From positions 14,923,001-14,987,000 of the forward strand of contig OX387610.1 of the NCBI GenBank assembly GCA_947568835.1: a stretch of 64,000 nt of DNA. The letters are read 5' to 3'. A program made the translations under genes and the position numbers. The notes under the pieces are model-generated. The model ran no database searches and was not told the origin of the DNA. It saw only the letters and a program-made list of their open reading frames with translations. The stretch is from Protonemura montana. Its lineage: Eukaryota; Arthropoda; Insecta; Plecoptera; Nemouridae. Shown here piece by piece: positions 21,362-32,672 of the stretch; the stretch's first letter is position 1, and the number at the start of each line of letters is the position of its first letter.

Positions 21362-22520
21362 AATCAATGGAGGTATCTTAGTTAATTATTTCGTTTTGAA
21401 AATATCTGGTCAATATCTTAAAAAAAGTGTCCCAACTCTCTCATCGACTGAATCTAATAATTCACAAAACCACTCGTAAATGCGATAGGGGCCCACCAAT
21501 TCAAAACTAGTTTCTAAACTAGGTTAAGTGTTTTCAACTCTAAAAGGGTGTGGTCATCCCATTGGCAAAACTTGCAGCCAACGATTTACAGTTCCAATGA
21601 TTTACGACAGTAACTTCTCGATTGCATATTACCAATTAGAACGAAATTATCAATTAAATTAACTATCTAATAAACATGTGATATAAATATAGGGAATTTA
21701 ATTTTTAATTCATGAAATTCTTTTTTGATTTTTCGTCCAGCTATAGCCACACGTTGAAAAGTTGAACAATATAAAATTGTACTTGTAGTTCAGGTACTTT
21801 GTCTCTGCGCTGTAGACACAAGCAATTACACTTAGCTACAATATTAGCTGTAATGAGTTTAATGAGTGACTTGGCTCAACTTGTCTTGGCAAAGTTCAAG
21901 GGAATCATTAATAAATATAGTTCTGTTATTCTATGCACTTTTTACCAATTTATGTTGCCTTTTTTTTAGTGCCTTTGGCTTAAAAAGGAGAAGCATTTTC
22001 AGTTTCTGGAAATATTTAAAGTGCTTTTTATCCTCGGTTTTTTTTTATGTTTTTCTTCTAATTTTCTAGCAGCCAGGTGATCCAGTTGTGGCCTTAAGGT
22101 ATATCTTAATGAAGTTCATGAAGTTCATGCCGGGATTCGAACCTGCGCTCTTCTGAGACGCTTGCCTATAAGAAGCTAGGATACAAAAACAGGTGAGATT
22201 CAGATTTATTTTCCAGAATTTTATCAATTAGAAGTGAAGAGACTTTGTTTAAACCCAAATCACGAATCAGAATTTGACAAGATGTGTACAATAAAAGATC
22301 AGAATTTAAGCTACTTAACGCTCTGTTTAGCTCTGTTTAACGCTCTGTTTAGCGTTAAGTATAAACCAATTCCAACTTCATAGAAAAATACAATGAAAAA
22401 TATGTAACATTTCCGGTTACTTCTTCTTGCTGGTCCCCGGTGTTTCTTCTCCCAAACAAAGTGTAACTTCAAGTATTTGTTATTTTTAGATGAAATCTGT
22501 ATTTAAATTGCAAACGCTTG
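21362..22520. other. Intergenic with a tRNA-like remnant
   Basis: On the minus strand 22120-22175 contains GCAGGTTCGAATCCCGGCAT, a box B and T-arm, preceded by AAGCGTCTCAGAAGAGC. The fold is incomplete, so it is probably a tRNA-derived remnant. The rest is AT-rich without supported features. Confidence 0.4.
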
Positions 22521-22748
22521 CAATGAGCGTTTTTTTTTTTGTTATTATTATGAACACTATAACCGTCTCAAAAATTGATGTATAAACGGGGACTCGAACC
22601 CCGATCTCCACCTCTTGGTTCTACTCCTTGGAAATCCGTCATTCTCATCAAATACACTGAAATCGTCTCAAAAATTGATGTCCAAACGGGGAGATCGGGG
22701 TTCGAGTCCCCGTTTGGGCATCAATTTTTGAGACGATTTCAGTGTTCA
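22521..22748. mobile_element. tRNA-SINE pair in head-to-head inversion
   Basis: A minus-oriented copy (tail GCAAACGCTTGCAATG, then GGGGACTCGAACCCCGATCT) is followed by a plus-oriented copy (GATCGGGGTTCGAGTCCCCG, GCATCAATTTTTGAGACGA). Both are partial. The intervening GGTTCTACTCCTTGG matches the flank of the SINE at 4.9 kb. Confidence 0.7.
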
Positions 22749-22967
22749 TAATAAGAAAAAATATATATTTGTTATTTACTTAACGCCAACCAATACCAAC
22801 TGAAGACCAACTTCTCTAGAATTTACACCTGAAAAGACAAAACCCCAAATTTCATCGATAGACCTATCAAATAAAAACTGTAATGAGACAATATTTCCTT
22901 CAAAATACGTTTTAAAAACCCAATTTATCGACTGAAGCTCTTACTTCATACCGGTTTAATTTCTAGG

Positions 22968-23090
22968 CTAGATTAGGTTCATCATCATCATCCTCATCAT
23001 CATCCACTCATTCACCGACGCCATTAGACCAGTGCCGCATGGCCAGATGTCAAAACAGTGCTAAGTTAAACACAACAAAAAAGATAAAAT
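22968..23090 (+). mobile_element. Isolated 5S-SINE 3' tail
   Basis: CTAGGCTAGATTAGGTTCAT, a (CAT)n run and GACGCCATTAGACCAGTGCC, ending GTTAAACACAACAAA. No body or head, consistent with 5' truncation. Confidence 0.75.
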
Positions 23091-23405
23091 AAAATAAATA
23101 AAGAAATGTGGCAGTGGGATGCATTTGTCTTTCCGGCCGGCGAACTGCACTGCGCTATGAAGGTCAAGGTCGACCACTAGCTGCACATTCCGTTTCCGGC
23201 TCGTGTCATTTTATTGAACGCTCAAGGTCACTGCTTCTTGCCGCGGAATAGAAGGCGCTGAAGAATAGAAGGCGCTGAAGAATAGAAGGCATTTGTTTCT
23301 TTAGTTTTGTTTGTGAAGATGTTTTTTGTTGAGATTTCTTTTATTTGTTTGCTAATTTGTTAAAGAGTCGGCTTCTAGTGCTTTACGGAATTGATTGATT
23401 ATTGT

Positions 23406-23865
23406 TCTTTAACGACGCACTGTTTTGATAACAGGTCAAACAATAGCCTAGGGTAGTCTAGAAGGGAGGAGGGAATCCGGTGCCGGCACGTAGCCTACTC
23501 CTGTCGAAGACCAAGGGGACCACCGGCTTAACGTCCCTTCCGAAGGACGGTACAACGCGAACAACAGGATTCCTCTACAAATTCATGCTGTCGAGAGGTT
23601 GATAAGCAAGGCGAGTGAAGTTGCTGTCGAGAGGTTGATAAGCAAGGCGAGTGAAGTTGCTGTCAAGAGGTTGATAAGCAAGGCGAGTGAAGTTGGTGTT
23701 GAGAGGTTGATAGGCAAGGCGAGTGAAGTTGCTATCGAGAGGTTGATAAGCAAGGCGAGTGAAGTTGGTGTTGAGAGGTTGATAAGCAAGGCGAGTGAAG
23801 TTGCTGTTGAGAGGTTGATAAGCAAGGCGAGTGAAGTTGCTGTCGAGAGGTTGATAGGCACACTA
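23406..23865 (-). mobile_element. 5S-SINE with 36-bp module array, about 7.5 copies
   Basis: A degenerate tail at 23406-23460 (CGACGCACTGTTTTGA), then the core (GTGCCGGCACGTAGCC, CTTAACGTCCCTTCCGAAGG), then the 36-bp array at 23588-23860. Confidence 0.85.
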
Positions 23866-24600
23866 ATATGTCCAACAGTGGTCATTAGGTATTTTTATTT
23901 TACAATATCATGCATCTCTATTTTCTAGAATTCTTTACTTTTTGGCACCTTTGACTTAATCTGTATGACTATGCCGCACGTTTGTTTCTAACCTATAAAC
24001 TCTCTGACCAAACGGAACCTTTGAATTGCACAACTGTGTATAAAAGCTAGACAAAAGTTGACTTAAATTAATACCATATGTACATTTCACTATAATATGG
24101 CCATAGTAATGCACCAGCTAACAAAAAACGGATTTAATTTCGAACGCAAGATTCAAAATATATCGATTATTCACGTAACGGTCACTTTTTTTCCGTTACA
24201 TATTGCATCAAACGCTTTGAGTTGCCAAAATTTCTCCGGCGACCTTCCAGCTAACGAGTAGCAGGTTCCGTAAGTAAGAGCTTCACATATACACGCACGC
24301 ACACACACGCATATATAATCACATGCGTGACATCAAATTGATGTGCCAATATATGTGCGTTAATGACCATATGAGGCCCACGTTGGGGAGTTTCGGTCAA
24401 TGAGAATGGAATTTGGAAAGTTAGAAAAAAATTCTTTTAAACTCCTTTAAGTATGGGCATTTTTTCACTGACTTTTAAGGCTAGTTTATGACTAAACCCT
24501 TGTAGATTAAATATTTTTTTGAAAAAATTAATTTCAAATATACATTTTTCATTGCCAGTAATGTGAAAAGCATCTTTTTAGTAAGTTTTTTTTATGAAAT
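23866..24600. other. Intergenic with short CA microsatellite
   Basis: ACACGCACGCACACACACGC near 24289-24320. Nothing else recognised. Confidence 0.5.
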
Positions 24601-24602
24601 CT

Positions 24603-24722
24603 GATTTAAATTGCAAACGCTTGCAATGCGAGGGGTATTTTATTAAATTATGAACACTAGAACCGTCTCAAAAATTGATGGTCCCCGTTTGGGCATCAAT
24701 TTTTGAGACGGTTTTAGTGTTC
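24603..24722. mobile_element. tRNA-SINE remnant forming a near-perfect hairpin
   Basis: After the usual tail (GCAAACGCTTGCAATGCGAG), 24653-24720 reads AACACTAGAACCGTCTCAAA ... GATG, a loop of about 12 nt (TCCCCGTTTGGG), then the inverted arm CATCAATTTTTGAGACGG ... TTAGTGTT. The tRNA head is deleted between the inverted arms. Confidence 0.8.
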
Positions 24723-24769
24723 ATATAGTTTTTAGTAAGTATTCTTTACTACTTTCATGGTTTTTTTTA

Positions 24770-24965
24770 CTCATGTCTACTTTATGTAACCTTGGCACTG
24801 TTTTGATCAAAAAAAAATGTGGGTTTGAATAGTAAATAATAAATATATCTTACTAAATTAAATGTATTTCAACATCTGGAACATAAGTTACCGAACTTTG
24901 AGAAATTTTTTTGTTTTTTTTATTAGCATTCAAAAACCCAGATTCAAATGTGCTTTGTTATTGTT
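24770..24965. repeat. Degenerate copy of the hairpin element
   Basis: TCATGTCTAC ... GGCACTGTTTTGATCAAAAA at the left and TTAGCATTCAAAAACCCAG ... TTAAAAACTGG at the right resemble the hairpin element. The arms are eroded and the middle differs. Confidence 0.45.
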
Positions 24966-25258
24966 TTAAAAACTGGTTTTTTAAAAAGACAATCATCGGT
25001 ACTTTTTTCTGAAAACACTTTTACCTAGCGGTACCACATAATGGGAACATAAAACACCAAACTTAAACTTGATTAAAATTAAAATTAAACCAACTAAATA
25101 AGTCAGGAAACATACTAATATTGCGTCCCTAGCAATCGAGCGCGAATCGAATATGCATCCCTTGCATCGACTTGCATTGCACCGGCCAAAATATTGCGTG
25201 CAACTAAGCTGCATTCTGCGTCGAATGCACAACTGCATACGCTAAATAATACATGGTT

Positions 25259-25327
25259 TGGCATGCAACAAACTGGCACAAGTGAAGTGCATTAAAAGAG
25301 TCGTCGGTTCGATTCCTCGTGCGTGCC
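25259..25327 (+). ncRNA. tRNA-like sequence, probably a pseudo-tRNA or SINE head
   Basis: The ends GGCATGC/GCGTGCC pair over seven positions (one G-U). TGGCACAAGTG fits a box A and GGTTCGATTCC a box B. The T-stem has mismatches and no clean anticodon stem is visible, so a functional tRNA is unlikely. Confidence 0.3.
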
Positions 25328-25849
25328 TTTACCGATGCTATTAATAATTCAGAGCATCGTTTTCAAAACGAACAAGTATGGGGAAAAAAATTCGCGTGTT
25401 TTTCGGAAATGATGCTGATGTTTTGTGTGTGAATGCGTACATGATAATTTTTTTTTTTTTTCTTTTAGTTAAGTTTATTTGTAGGGGCATGATCGAAGCC
25501 GGATAGGATGCATATCCCCTGGCAATCTGATACGGTACCTATCTGGTGGACCTGGAAATACACTTTGCAAGGGCAAATTCACAGTATTTTTGTCATTATT
25601 CTGTTGATATTTATAAGTACTCGTTACCTCCCTGATGTATTTGTGGCGACGCATGTGGTAATTAGCGATAAGCGGCGAAAAATACTTCACATTAGGTAAA
25701 ATTGGAACCGAAATAATATTTTAAATTTGCATCTATTTAACTATGTGCCATTTACGTATATGCAAGATTCCATTTAAATTTGTTCCACGACTTTTTATAG
25801 CCTGCAAAACCTAGCGATGAATCTGCAGATTTCCACCAATTTGAATTAT

Positions 25850-26490
25850 AACATTGACTTTAGACTGTTTGCTAAGCAAACAATAGTAATGTGGTAACGG
25901 TAGGTGCCACCCGATGGCGCTTGCTGCTGAGCAAACGAGGCCGGCAACACGTGGTAACGGTAGGTGCCACCCGATGGCGCTTGCTGCTGAGAAAACAAGG
26001 CTGGCAACACGTGGTAACGGTAGGTGCTACCCGATGGCACTTGCTGCCGAGCAAACGAGGCTGGCAACACGTGGTAACGGTAGGTGCCACCCGATGGCGC
26101 TTGCTGCCGAGCAAACGAGGCCGGCATCACGTGGTAACGGTAGGTGCCACCCGATGGCGCTTGCTGCAGAGCAAACGAGACCGGCAACATGTGGTAACGG
26201 TAGGTGCCACCCGATGGCGCTTGCTGCTGAGCAAACAAGACCGGCAACACGTGGTAACGGTAGGTGCCACCCGATGGCGCTTGCTGCTGAGCAAACGAGG
26301 CCGGTAACACGTGGTAACGGTAGGTGCCACCCGATGGCGCATGCTGCTGAGCAAACGAGGCCTGCAACACGTGGTTACGGTAGGTGCCACCCAATGGCGA
26401 TTGCAACCGTAATTTTTAACAAACCTCTACAATTAAAGACTCAAAATATCGCGATACAAGTTTATGAATCGTTGAGGTTATAAGCTTATT
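25850..26490 (-). mobile_element. 60-bp-minisatellite element, copy 4 (inverted)
   Basis: An array of about 8.7 units at 25883-26407 on the minus strand. The flank at 26420-26480 matches the other copies (CAAACCTCTACAATTAAAG, CTCAAAATATCGCGATACA, AATCGTTGAGGTTA, read plus). Confidence 0.7.
25883..26407 (-). repeat. 60-bp tandem array, about 8.7 copies
   Basis: Reverse complement of the unit at 14622-14990. Copies here are more heterogeneous (CTGCCGAG, CTGCAGAG, GCATCACG variants) than in the 18.7-kb array. Confidence 0.95.
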
Positions 26491-28408
26491 CAACATGAAA
26501 ACGTTTTTACAGCCTCGATTTATTAAATAATATTTATCCTAACCTCCAATAATGACGACCTGCAATCACACAACTCTAAAAACTAGTCAATCGTACCAAC
26601 ATTGCATAATATTACGCAATACCACAACACAAAAATGACTAAACGTCGTCAAATTTTCCCTCCATATTCAATAAGCTACTAGAATAACCGATGACTTCAT
26701 TACAAAACCCGTAGGTGAGATGTGGGCCCACTGGACTGGGGTACCAGCATGCGTCAGTTGGGTCCTCTTATACTTCCTAGAAGAAGTAAATGCCATGGTG
26801 CTGAGATGATCCTTGTGTCCTCGTTAGGAATTGCTAGAAGTGCTAGCTGATGCCGTGTGGCTCACGTTAAATGGGGTCACATTGACCACAATCTTGCCAA
26901 GATGGCAAGAATTTTGTATCAGGGTGGAACCAAGATCCTCGATTGCTGCTATTCTTTGGATATTAGTTGAAGTTGTCATTTAAAAAAATTAAAAATTACT
27001 TTCGAATTTCTTGCACAGTAGGGGTCGGATGCACAAAACAGAGTTAAATCAGGATGTAAAGTTGTAATCTCATGAAACTACCTCAGGAAATCTGGAAACA
27101 CCATATGTTATCTTTAAGCCCTGTGGTTAATTTAAGCTCTGAATTGTCCATCTGGCCTCAGAGGTTGGTTATGTGTGAAGTTAAGGTGGGTTATTTGATT
27201 TCGGAATCTATAAAATAAAGTATTTACAATTATTTTTAATTTATTAGACCGTCATAATTTGACTTTATGGATCTGCATATAATTTTTAGACAAGATGTAA
27301 AAAACCTAATTAGGGGAGGAATGGGGGGTCTCAATGGGTGGTACGAGCACGAAGAAGTGCGTAGGCATTCTTGAAAGTAAGGTGTTTAGCGATTTTTTTT
27401 CCAAAATGAACCCTTTTCTAGCATAGGAAGAACCATGCGAGCTCAAAACCCGTTTTAGCTTCTCAAAGAAGTGGAGATTCGGAGAGGTTTAGGAAGCTGA
27501 CGCATTTGCAAAGTAGTTTGACACTTACCTGCTACATTTGCCTGGAGTGAAAGGTAACCCCTGCTCAGAATCACAAAAAAAATCGCCATTTCTCGTATTA
27601 GCACAATTGAATTAAATTCACACAAATTATCTCTAGAAATAGACACCAAACGTAATAAAAGTCAGTTATAAACTAAGGTTATTTTCCTCGGGAGAGACCT
27701 ATCTGGTATCCAGGGACTTCGTAGTACATCAGCATAGATATAATAATCCCCAGCCGAGTAGAGGTCCCAGCTCCAAGGATATTCAGGACTCAACGGCGAC
27801 CTGATCCTGAATTCAGTGCAAATGACAAACCTGTGAACATGTGATCGACACAGACAACGGTTTCATTGCCCCGATGTGGCCAAATTCAACGTAGGGGGTC
27901 GAAAAGTAACCAGCTTGGCAAGAAGAATCCCCTGATGACTTCTTCAACTGTCACACGATTATATAATTAATAGAAACAAAACAAAACTAACACGAACTAA
28001 CAGGGCTAGACATTTTTACGAAGGGTGAACTTATTTTTACAATATATTTTTTTTCGACACACCTTTCGCGTTTCTCACGTCACCGATGGCCAAGTCATTA
28101 ATAAATCATTATTCCTAGCTCGTATAATTAAGTTTATTTTAATCAAAATTGGTGTAATTACACAAGTTGATATATGGTAATTCACATTTAATCTAGTAAT
28201 TATGCAGATGCGAGTTATCTAATGATAATTAATTATCCATATACGGTAGCACACTTCTTCGTTTTGTGCCATGAACTGGGATCGAATTAGAACTGTTTGT
28301 ACTTAGCACTTGTTTAGTAGATAAGACACTTTTTAACGAGATAGCGCGACCCTGCGACGAATACCAGCGTAAAAAACATGGACATACCAAGCATTCCAGA
28401 ATACAGGT
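26491..28408. other. Intergenic, nothing recognised
   Basis: Mixed AT-rich sequence. Short ORFs only, without motifs. Confidence 0.5.
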
Positions 28409-28882
28409 AAGTCTAGCCCGTGAGAGAAGGTACCAGCACAAGGACTGTCCCCTGCATTGCTACAGTCTAGCCCGTGAGAGAAGGTACCAGCACAAGGACT
28501 GTCTCCTGCATTGCTACAGTCTAGCCCGTGAGAGAAGATACCAGCACAAGGACTGTCCCCAGCATTGCTACAGTCTAGCCCGTGAGAGAAGAAACCAGCA
28601 CAAGGACTGTCCCCTGCATTGCTACAGTCTAGCCAGTGAGAGAAGATACCAGCACAAGGACTGTCCCCAGCATTGCTACAGTCTAGCCCGTGAGAGAAGA
28701 AACCAGCACAAGGACTGTCCCCTGCATTGCTACAGTCTAGCCCGTGAGAGAAGATACCAGCACAAGGACTGTCCCCAGCATTGCTACAGTCTAGCCCGTG
28801 AGAGAAGAAACCAGCACAAGGACTGTCCCCTGCATTGCTACAGTCTAGCCCGTTAGAGAAGATACCAGCACAAGGACTGCCC
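28409..28882. repeat. 54-bp tandem array with 108-bp higher-order period
   Basis: About 8.7 copies of a 54-bp unit (GTCTAGCCCGTGAGAGAAG ... ACCAGCACAAGGACTGTCCC ... GCATTGCTAC). From the third unit on, two subtypes alternate: GAAGATACC with CCAGC, and GAAGAAACC with CCTGC. Confidence 0.9.
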
Positions 28883-29339
28883 CTTAAAATATCTTAAAAA
28901 ATAAAATGTATTCGTTCCAAAAAAGGTTTAGAGCAAAAGGAATTGTTAGATATTAGCAGAGATGATTTGTAATGTTTTTGAAAATGACATTTAGCCAACC
29001 CCAAATTGACCGGGAAAGTATGTATGTAATCTAAATCCACAATGTCTGACCAGGTTGTCATTGTTCGGAGCTGACAACTAAAGAAAATAACGCCCTCTAC
29101 GTCTGCTCTCGGTGAACCGGCACGCAAACGCGACACATTTGAAAACTAGAAATAATTTCTCTCCATCCTAACCTGAAACGTGTGTAGTAATCATCGCGGC
29201 AATGAAAGTATCAAAGCAGATCAATCTTCATTCTTTCTTCCTGCTCCTCGGACCCAGTAAACCAATTAGCGCTCGTCTAATTACAAAAACTAGATCAATA
29301 TCAAGTCACCGATTGGACCCAGTTATCTGAACAAATCAT

Positions 29340-29760
29340 CGAGACTGACGTAACGGCCGTTGAAGAAAGAGAGAGTGCATTTGAATGTTTGGCGCATGGG
29401 CAGCTTCAGGCGGCGGCCGCGCTGGGAAACAAGAGCGCCACGTGTGCTGGGTATGTGCGCTGAAAAGTTGGAAGAAAGTAATTAGCAATGTGCAGTTAAT
29501 GGGTCTTTGGGTGACCCATAAAGTCCCTCAAGTGAAGCGCACCAACTCTCGGCATCCACGTGATTCCGAGACCGTTTGGCCACTTTCACTTTTCGATCAC
29601 CGCAGCCTTGAACGAACGCCGGTGAAAGTTTTCGGTATTTTTTTTTTGTATGATATCAAAAATTTAAATTGGTGTTTTTTTTTGTGCTATGTGTATGATA
29701 TTTTCGTGTTATTTTTTGTGCCTAAAGGCGGTTGTTGTTGGATCTGATTGATAGATTACC
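29340..29760 (+). other. GC-richer stretch with a 120-codon ORF of unknown status
   Basis: 29385-29747 is open from ATG; the first 40 codons lie in CpG-containing sequence (GGCGGCGGCCGCGCTGGG). The C-terminal half is hydrophobic, translated from T-rich DNA. No domain recognised. It could be part of a promoter or first exon of a gene outside the recognised set, or chance. Confidence 0.2.
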
Positions 29761-30164
29761 TGAGTTTTTTTTGTGTTCTTTGTGAGTCCTATTTTAGCTT
29801 TGAAATAACGCTACTCATTCAACACGGCAGCTTATCGAACTAATAATCTGTTTATGGACACAATTTAATTGCCCTAATTTAAAGATTTTCTTTAATTTGA
29901 CCACGGATTTCCGTTGTATTTTTCTGAGAATTCTCACCAAATTTTATCTCGGAATTTCTCGACGTCTGTGGTCGGTGGTAGATTGTGACTTTGACATATC
30001 CGACAACTAGGTAATAACGGTTTTTCTCACAAAACTTTAGTATCGACCTCAAAACAGACCAGTTCTGGTCACAAACCAATCAAACCGTGCGATACATCCA
30101 ATAATCTCAAAAATCTCCATAACCTACAACCCATTTTCACTCTACAATTCGATAAAAAAAAATA

Positions 30165-30320
30165 TTTCTAGAGAATTATCTGAACTATTGAATGATAATA
30201 AATCGCATTATGTCCTTTGTTTCCTGTAGGCTGTAGGGCTTGTTACACATTGGCTATTTTGGAGAGCAAATCCGTACATGCCTCCCTATATAATGCGCTT
30301 TAAGACGTAGTCACGTCAAA
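30165..30320. repeat. Dispersed repeat, single copy
   Basis: Matches the unit at 12905-13312: GAATTATCTGAACTATTGAA, TTGTTACACATTGG, CATGCCTCCCTATATAATGC. It ends in an A-run after ACGTCA. Confidence 0.75.
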
Positions 30321-30689
30321 AAAAAAAAAAAAAAATTTAAAACCATTTTAAAATTATAAAACATACACCAACTTCACATTTTCTCATATTCAACCCAATA
30401 AAAATCATGCCCCACGCAACAATCCACCTAATAACACAGATTCGTTTTCATTTCCTAGAGACATTTTCACACGATTCCCACAACAATCTTTTGTCTCGCA
30501 GATCTAACGCGCACATTCAAACATCTTATGTTTTTATTCATTTATATTTCTCTTTCGTTCGTGAGTCCGATCGCAGAAAGATAAACAGTAATTTCACGTG
30601 CCACTTTCGCTCTCGTTTGAACTGAATCTCTTCCGAAGCGCGACGATCCATGCCACGCTGACCACCATAGACAGTTGAATAACACCGAC

Positions 30690-30765
30690 ATAACCACCGG
30701 GATTCGAACACGGGTCATCAAGCTTTCAAAACGTCGCCTTACGAATGTGATTCCTGATACACTTC
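30690..30765 (-). ncRNA. tRNA-like remnant
   Basis: The minus strand has CCGTGTTCGAATCCCGGTGG (T-arm/box B) preceded by AAGGCGACGTTTTGAAAGC. Intact acceptor and D arms are not evident. Confidence 0.25.
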
Positions 30766-30911
30766 CGGTGTCTTCATCTTGTCTTCGTTTCCTTCCGCCT
30801 CGTTTCGTTCTGCGCTAGATTTCAGGATGAGCTTTGTTAGCTAAAAAAAAAAGTGCCTAAACTGCGGTTTCAATGTTCAAAAATAATATTTCAGTTTCAA
30901 TTTTAAACTTA

Positions 30912-31308
30912 CACTGCGCTGGGTTAGGTATTGGATGGGTGATCATCATACACATGACCAGTTCTGTTCGGGAGAGAGGTTAGAGGGATGAAAGTTAAGC
31001 AACACTGCGCTGGGTCAGGTATTGGATGGGTGACCATCATACACATGACCAGTTCTGTTCGGGAGAGAGGTTGGAGGGATGAAAATTAGTACAGCAACTT
31101 CACTCGCCTTGCTTATCAACTTCTCGACAGCATGGATTTGTGGATGCATTCTGAATGTACCGTCCTTCGGAAGGGGCGATAAGTCGGTTTTTCTTGCCTT
31201 CTAGGTTAGGTCCATTATCTTCTCATTTTCAATCATTCAGTCACCGACCCTATCAGCTCAGTGCCACAGAACACGTTATCAACGCAGTGCGTCGTTAAAC
31301 TAAACCAA
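30912..31308 (+). mobile_element. 5S-derived SINE, two partial heads plus body and tail
   Basis: Heads from 30912, then the body from 31087. The middle of the body is diverged (ATGCATTCTGAATGTACCGT) and the tail ends GTGCGTCGTTAAACTAAACC. Confidence 0.85.
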
Positions 31309-31998
31309 TTATATATTGTCGATCAAAACGTATACACAGGCACAACAGAAATATTATTTATAAATAAAGGTTCATGTAATTATTTTTGTTTGTAGAGGTA
31401 TATCTTCTACACGGGACAACCCCAGCGTTTGAATCTCCACGTTTCTACGACTTTAGCATGGAATGCCACAGGTGAAGGAAATGGTACAAAAAGTTTATAC
31501 TCACGAAACCTGGCGTTATAAAAGTGAACCTGTGAAGTGTGTAGACCTTTTTTTCAATTTTAAAATCTCCAATTTACCACTAATTTGAGAATCTATTGGT
31601 GGTTGTAACCTTATCTAAACCGGGAAATAATAATCGCATTTTTAACACTCGTTTTAGGTAATTAAAGTTGTTTTCGAGGAAACCGGTCGTCAATGCCTCT
31701 ATAGCTTTTTCATTGCTGACCACGTGCGTCTATTTACGCATGTTTGCTACGCACTTTCGGGTGCCGAAATTGTCGATTCATAAAATTAATTATCAGCCCA
31801 ACCATTTATCTCATGACTAGAAACTGAATTTAATGATAAGCTATAAAGGTGTGGTTTGATAATACCAATGTTCGTAGCTAATTAGCTATAGGTACTAATC
31901 TAAACAAATGTTAACTCCTGCAGGACATATTTCTTTGAGACTAAACGCTTTGCTACCTCTTATTTGAAGGTTCAATTTTACCGAAAGGTTTGGCATGT
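31309..31998. other. Intergenic, nothing recognised
   Basis: AT-rich. No feature supported. Confidence 0.5.
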
Positions 31999-32672
31999 TG
32001 GAAACACCGGTCCTCGTGAGATCACCGAAGTTAAGCAACACTGCACTGGGTCAGGTATTGGATGGGTGACCATCATACACATGACCAGTTCTGTTTGGGA
32101 GAGAGTTTGGAGGGATGGAAGTTAAGCAACACTGCGCTGAGTCAGGTATTTGATGGGTGACCATCATACACATGACCAGTTCTGTTCGGGAGAGAGGTTG
32201 GAGGGATGAAAGTGAAGCAACACTGCGCTGGGTCAGGTATTGGATGGGTGATCATCATACACATGACCAGTTCTGTTCGGGAGAGAGGTTGGAGGGATGA
32301 AAGTTAAGTAATACTGCGCTGGGTCGGGTATTGGATGGATGACCATCATACACATGACCAGTTCTGTTCGGGAGAGAGATTGGAGGGATGAAAGTTAGTA
32401 CAGCAACTTCACTCGCCATGCTTATCAACCTCTCGACAGCATGGATTTGTGGAGGAATCCTGTTGTTCGCGTTGTACCGTCCTTCGGAAAAGACGTTAAG
32501 CCGGTGGTCCCCTTGGTCTTCGACAGGAGTAGGCTACGTGCCGGCACCGGGTTTCCTCTCCTCCCTTCTAGGCTAGGTAAGGTTCATCATCACCCACTCA
32601 TTCACCGACGCCATTAGACCAGTGCCGCAGAGCACGTTGTCAAAACAGTGCGTCGTTAAATCCCAATAATCA
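31999..32672 (+). mobile_element. 5S-derived SINE, fullest copy (5S head + tandem heads + body + tail)
   Basis: This is the only copy whose first head extends upstream into 5S rRNA-like sequence: CACCGGTCCTCGTGAGATCA then CCGAAGTTAAGCAAC. Four further 91-bp heads follow to about 32395. The body (GTACAGCAACTTCACTCGCC ... CTTCGGAAAAGACGTTAAGC) and tail to 32672 (GTGCGTCGTTAAATCCCAAT) complete it. Confidence 0.9.
32003..32072 (+). promoter_or_regulatory. 5S-type internal pol III promoter
   Basis: A box A-like GTTAAGCAAC (about 32030) and a box C-like TATTGGATGGGTGACC (32056-32071) keep 5S spacing. In 5S genes this region binds TFIIIA. The 5' 45 bases of 5S rRNA are not recognisable, so this is not a 5S gene. 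Confidence 0.65.

Noticed and set aside
22318-22360. Short hairpin CTTAACGC ... GCGTTAAG with CTCTGTTTA repeats
   Set aside because: Too short and degenerate to assign meaning.
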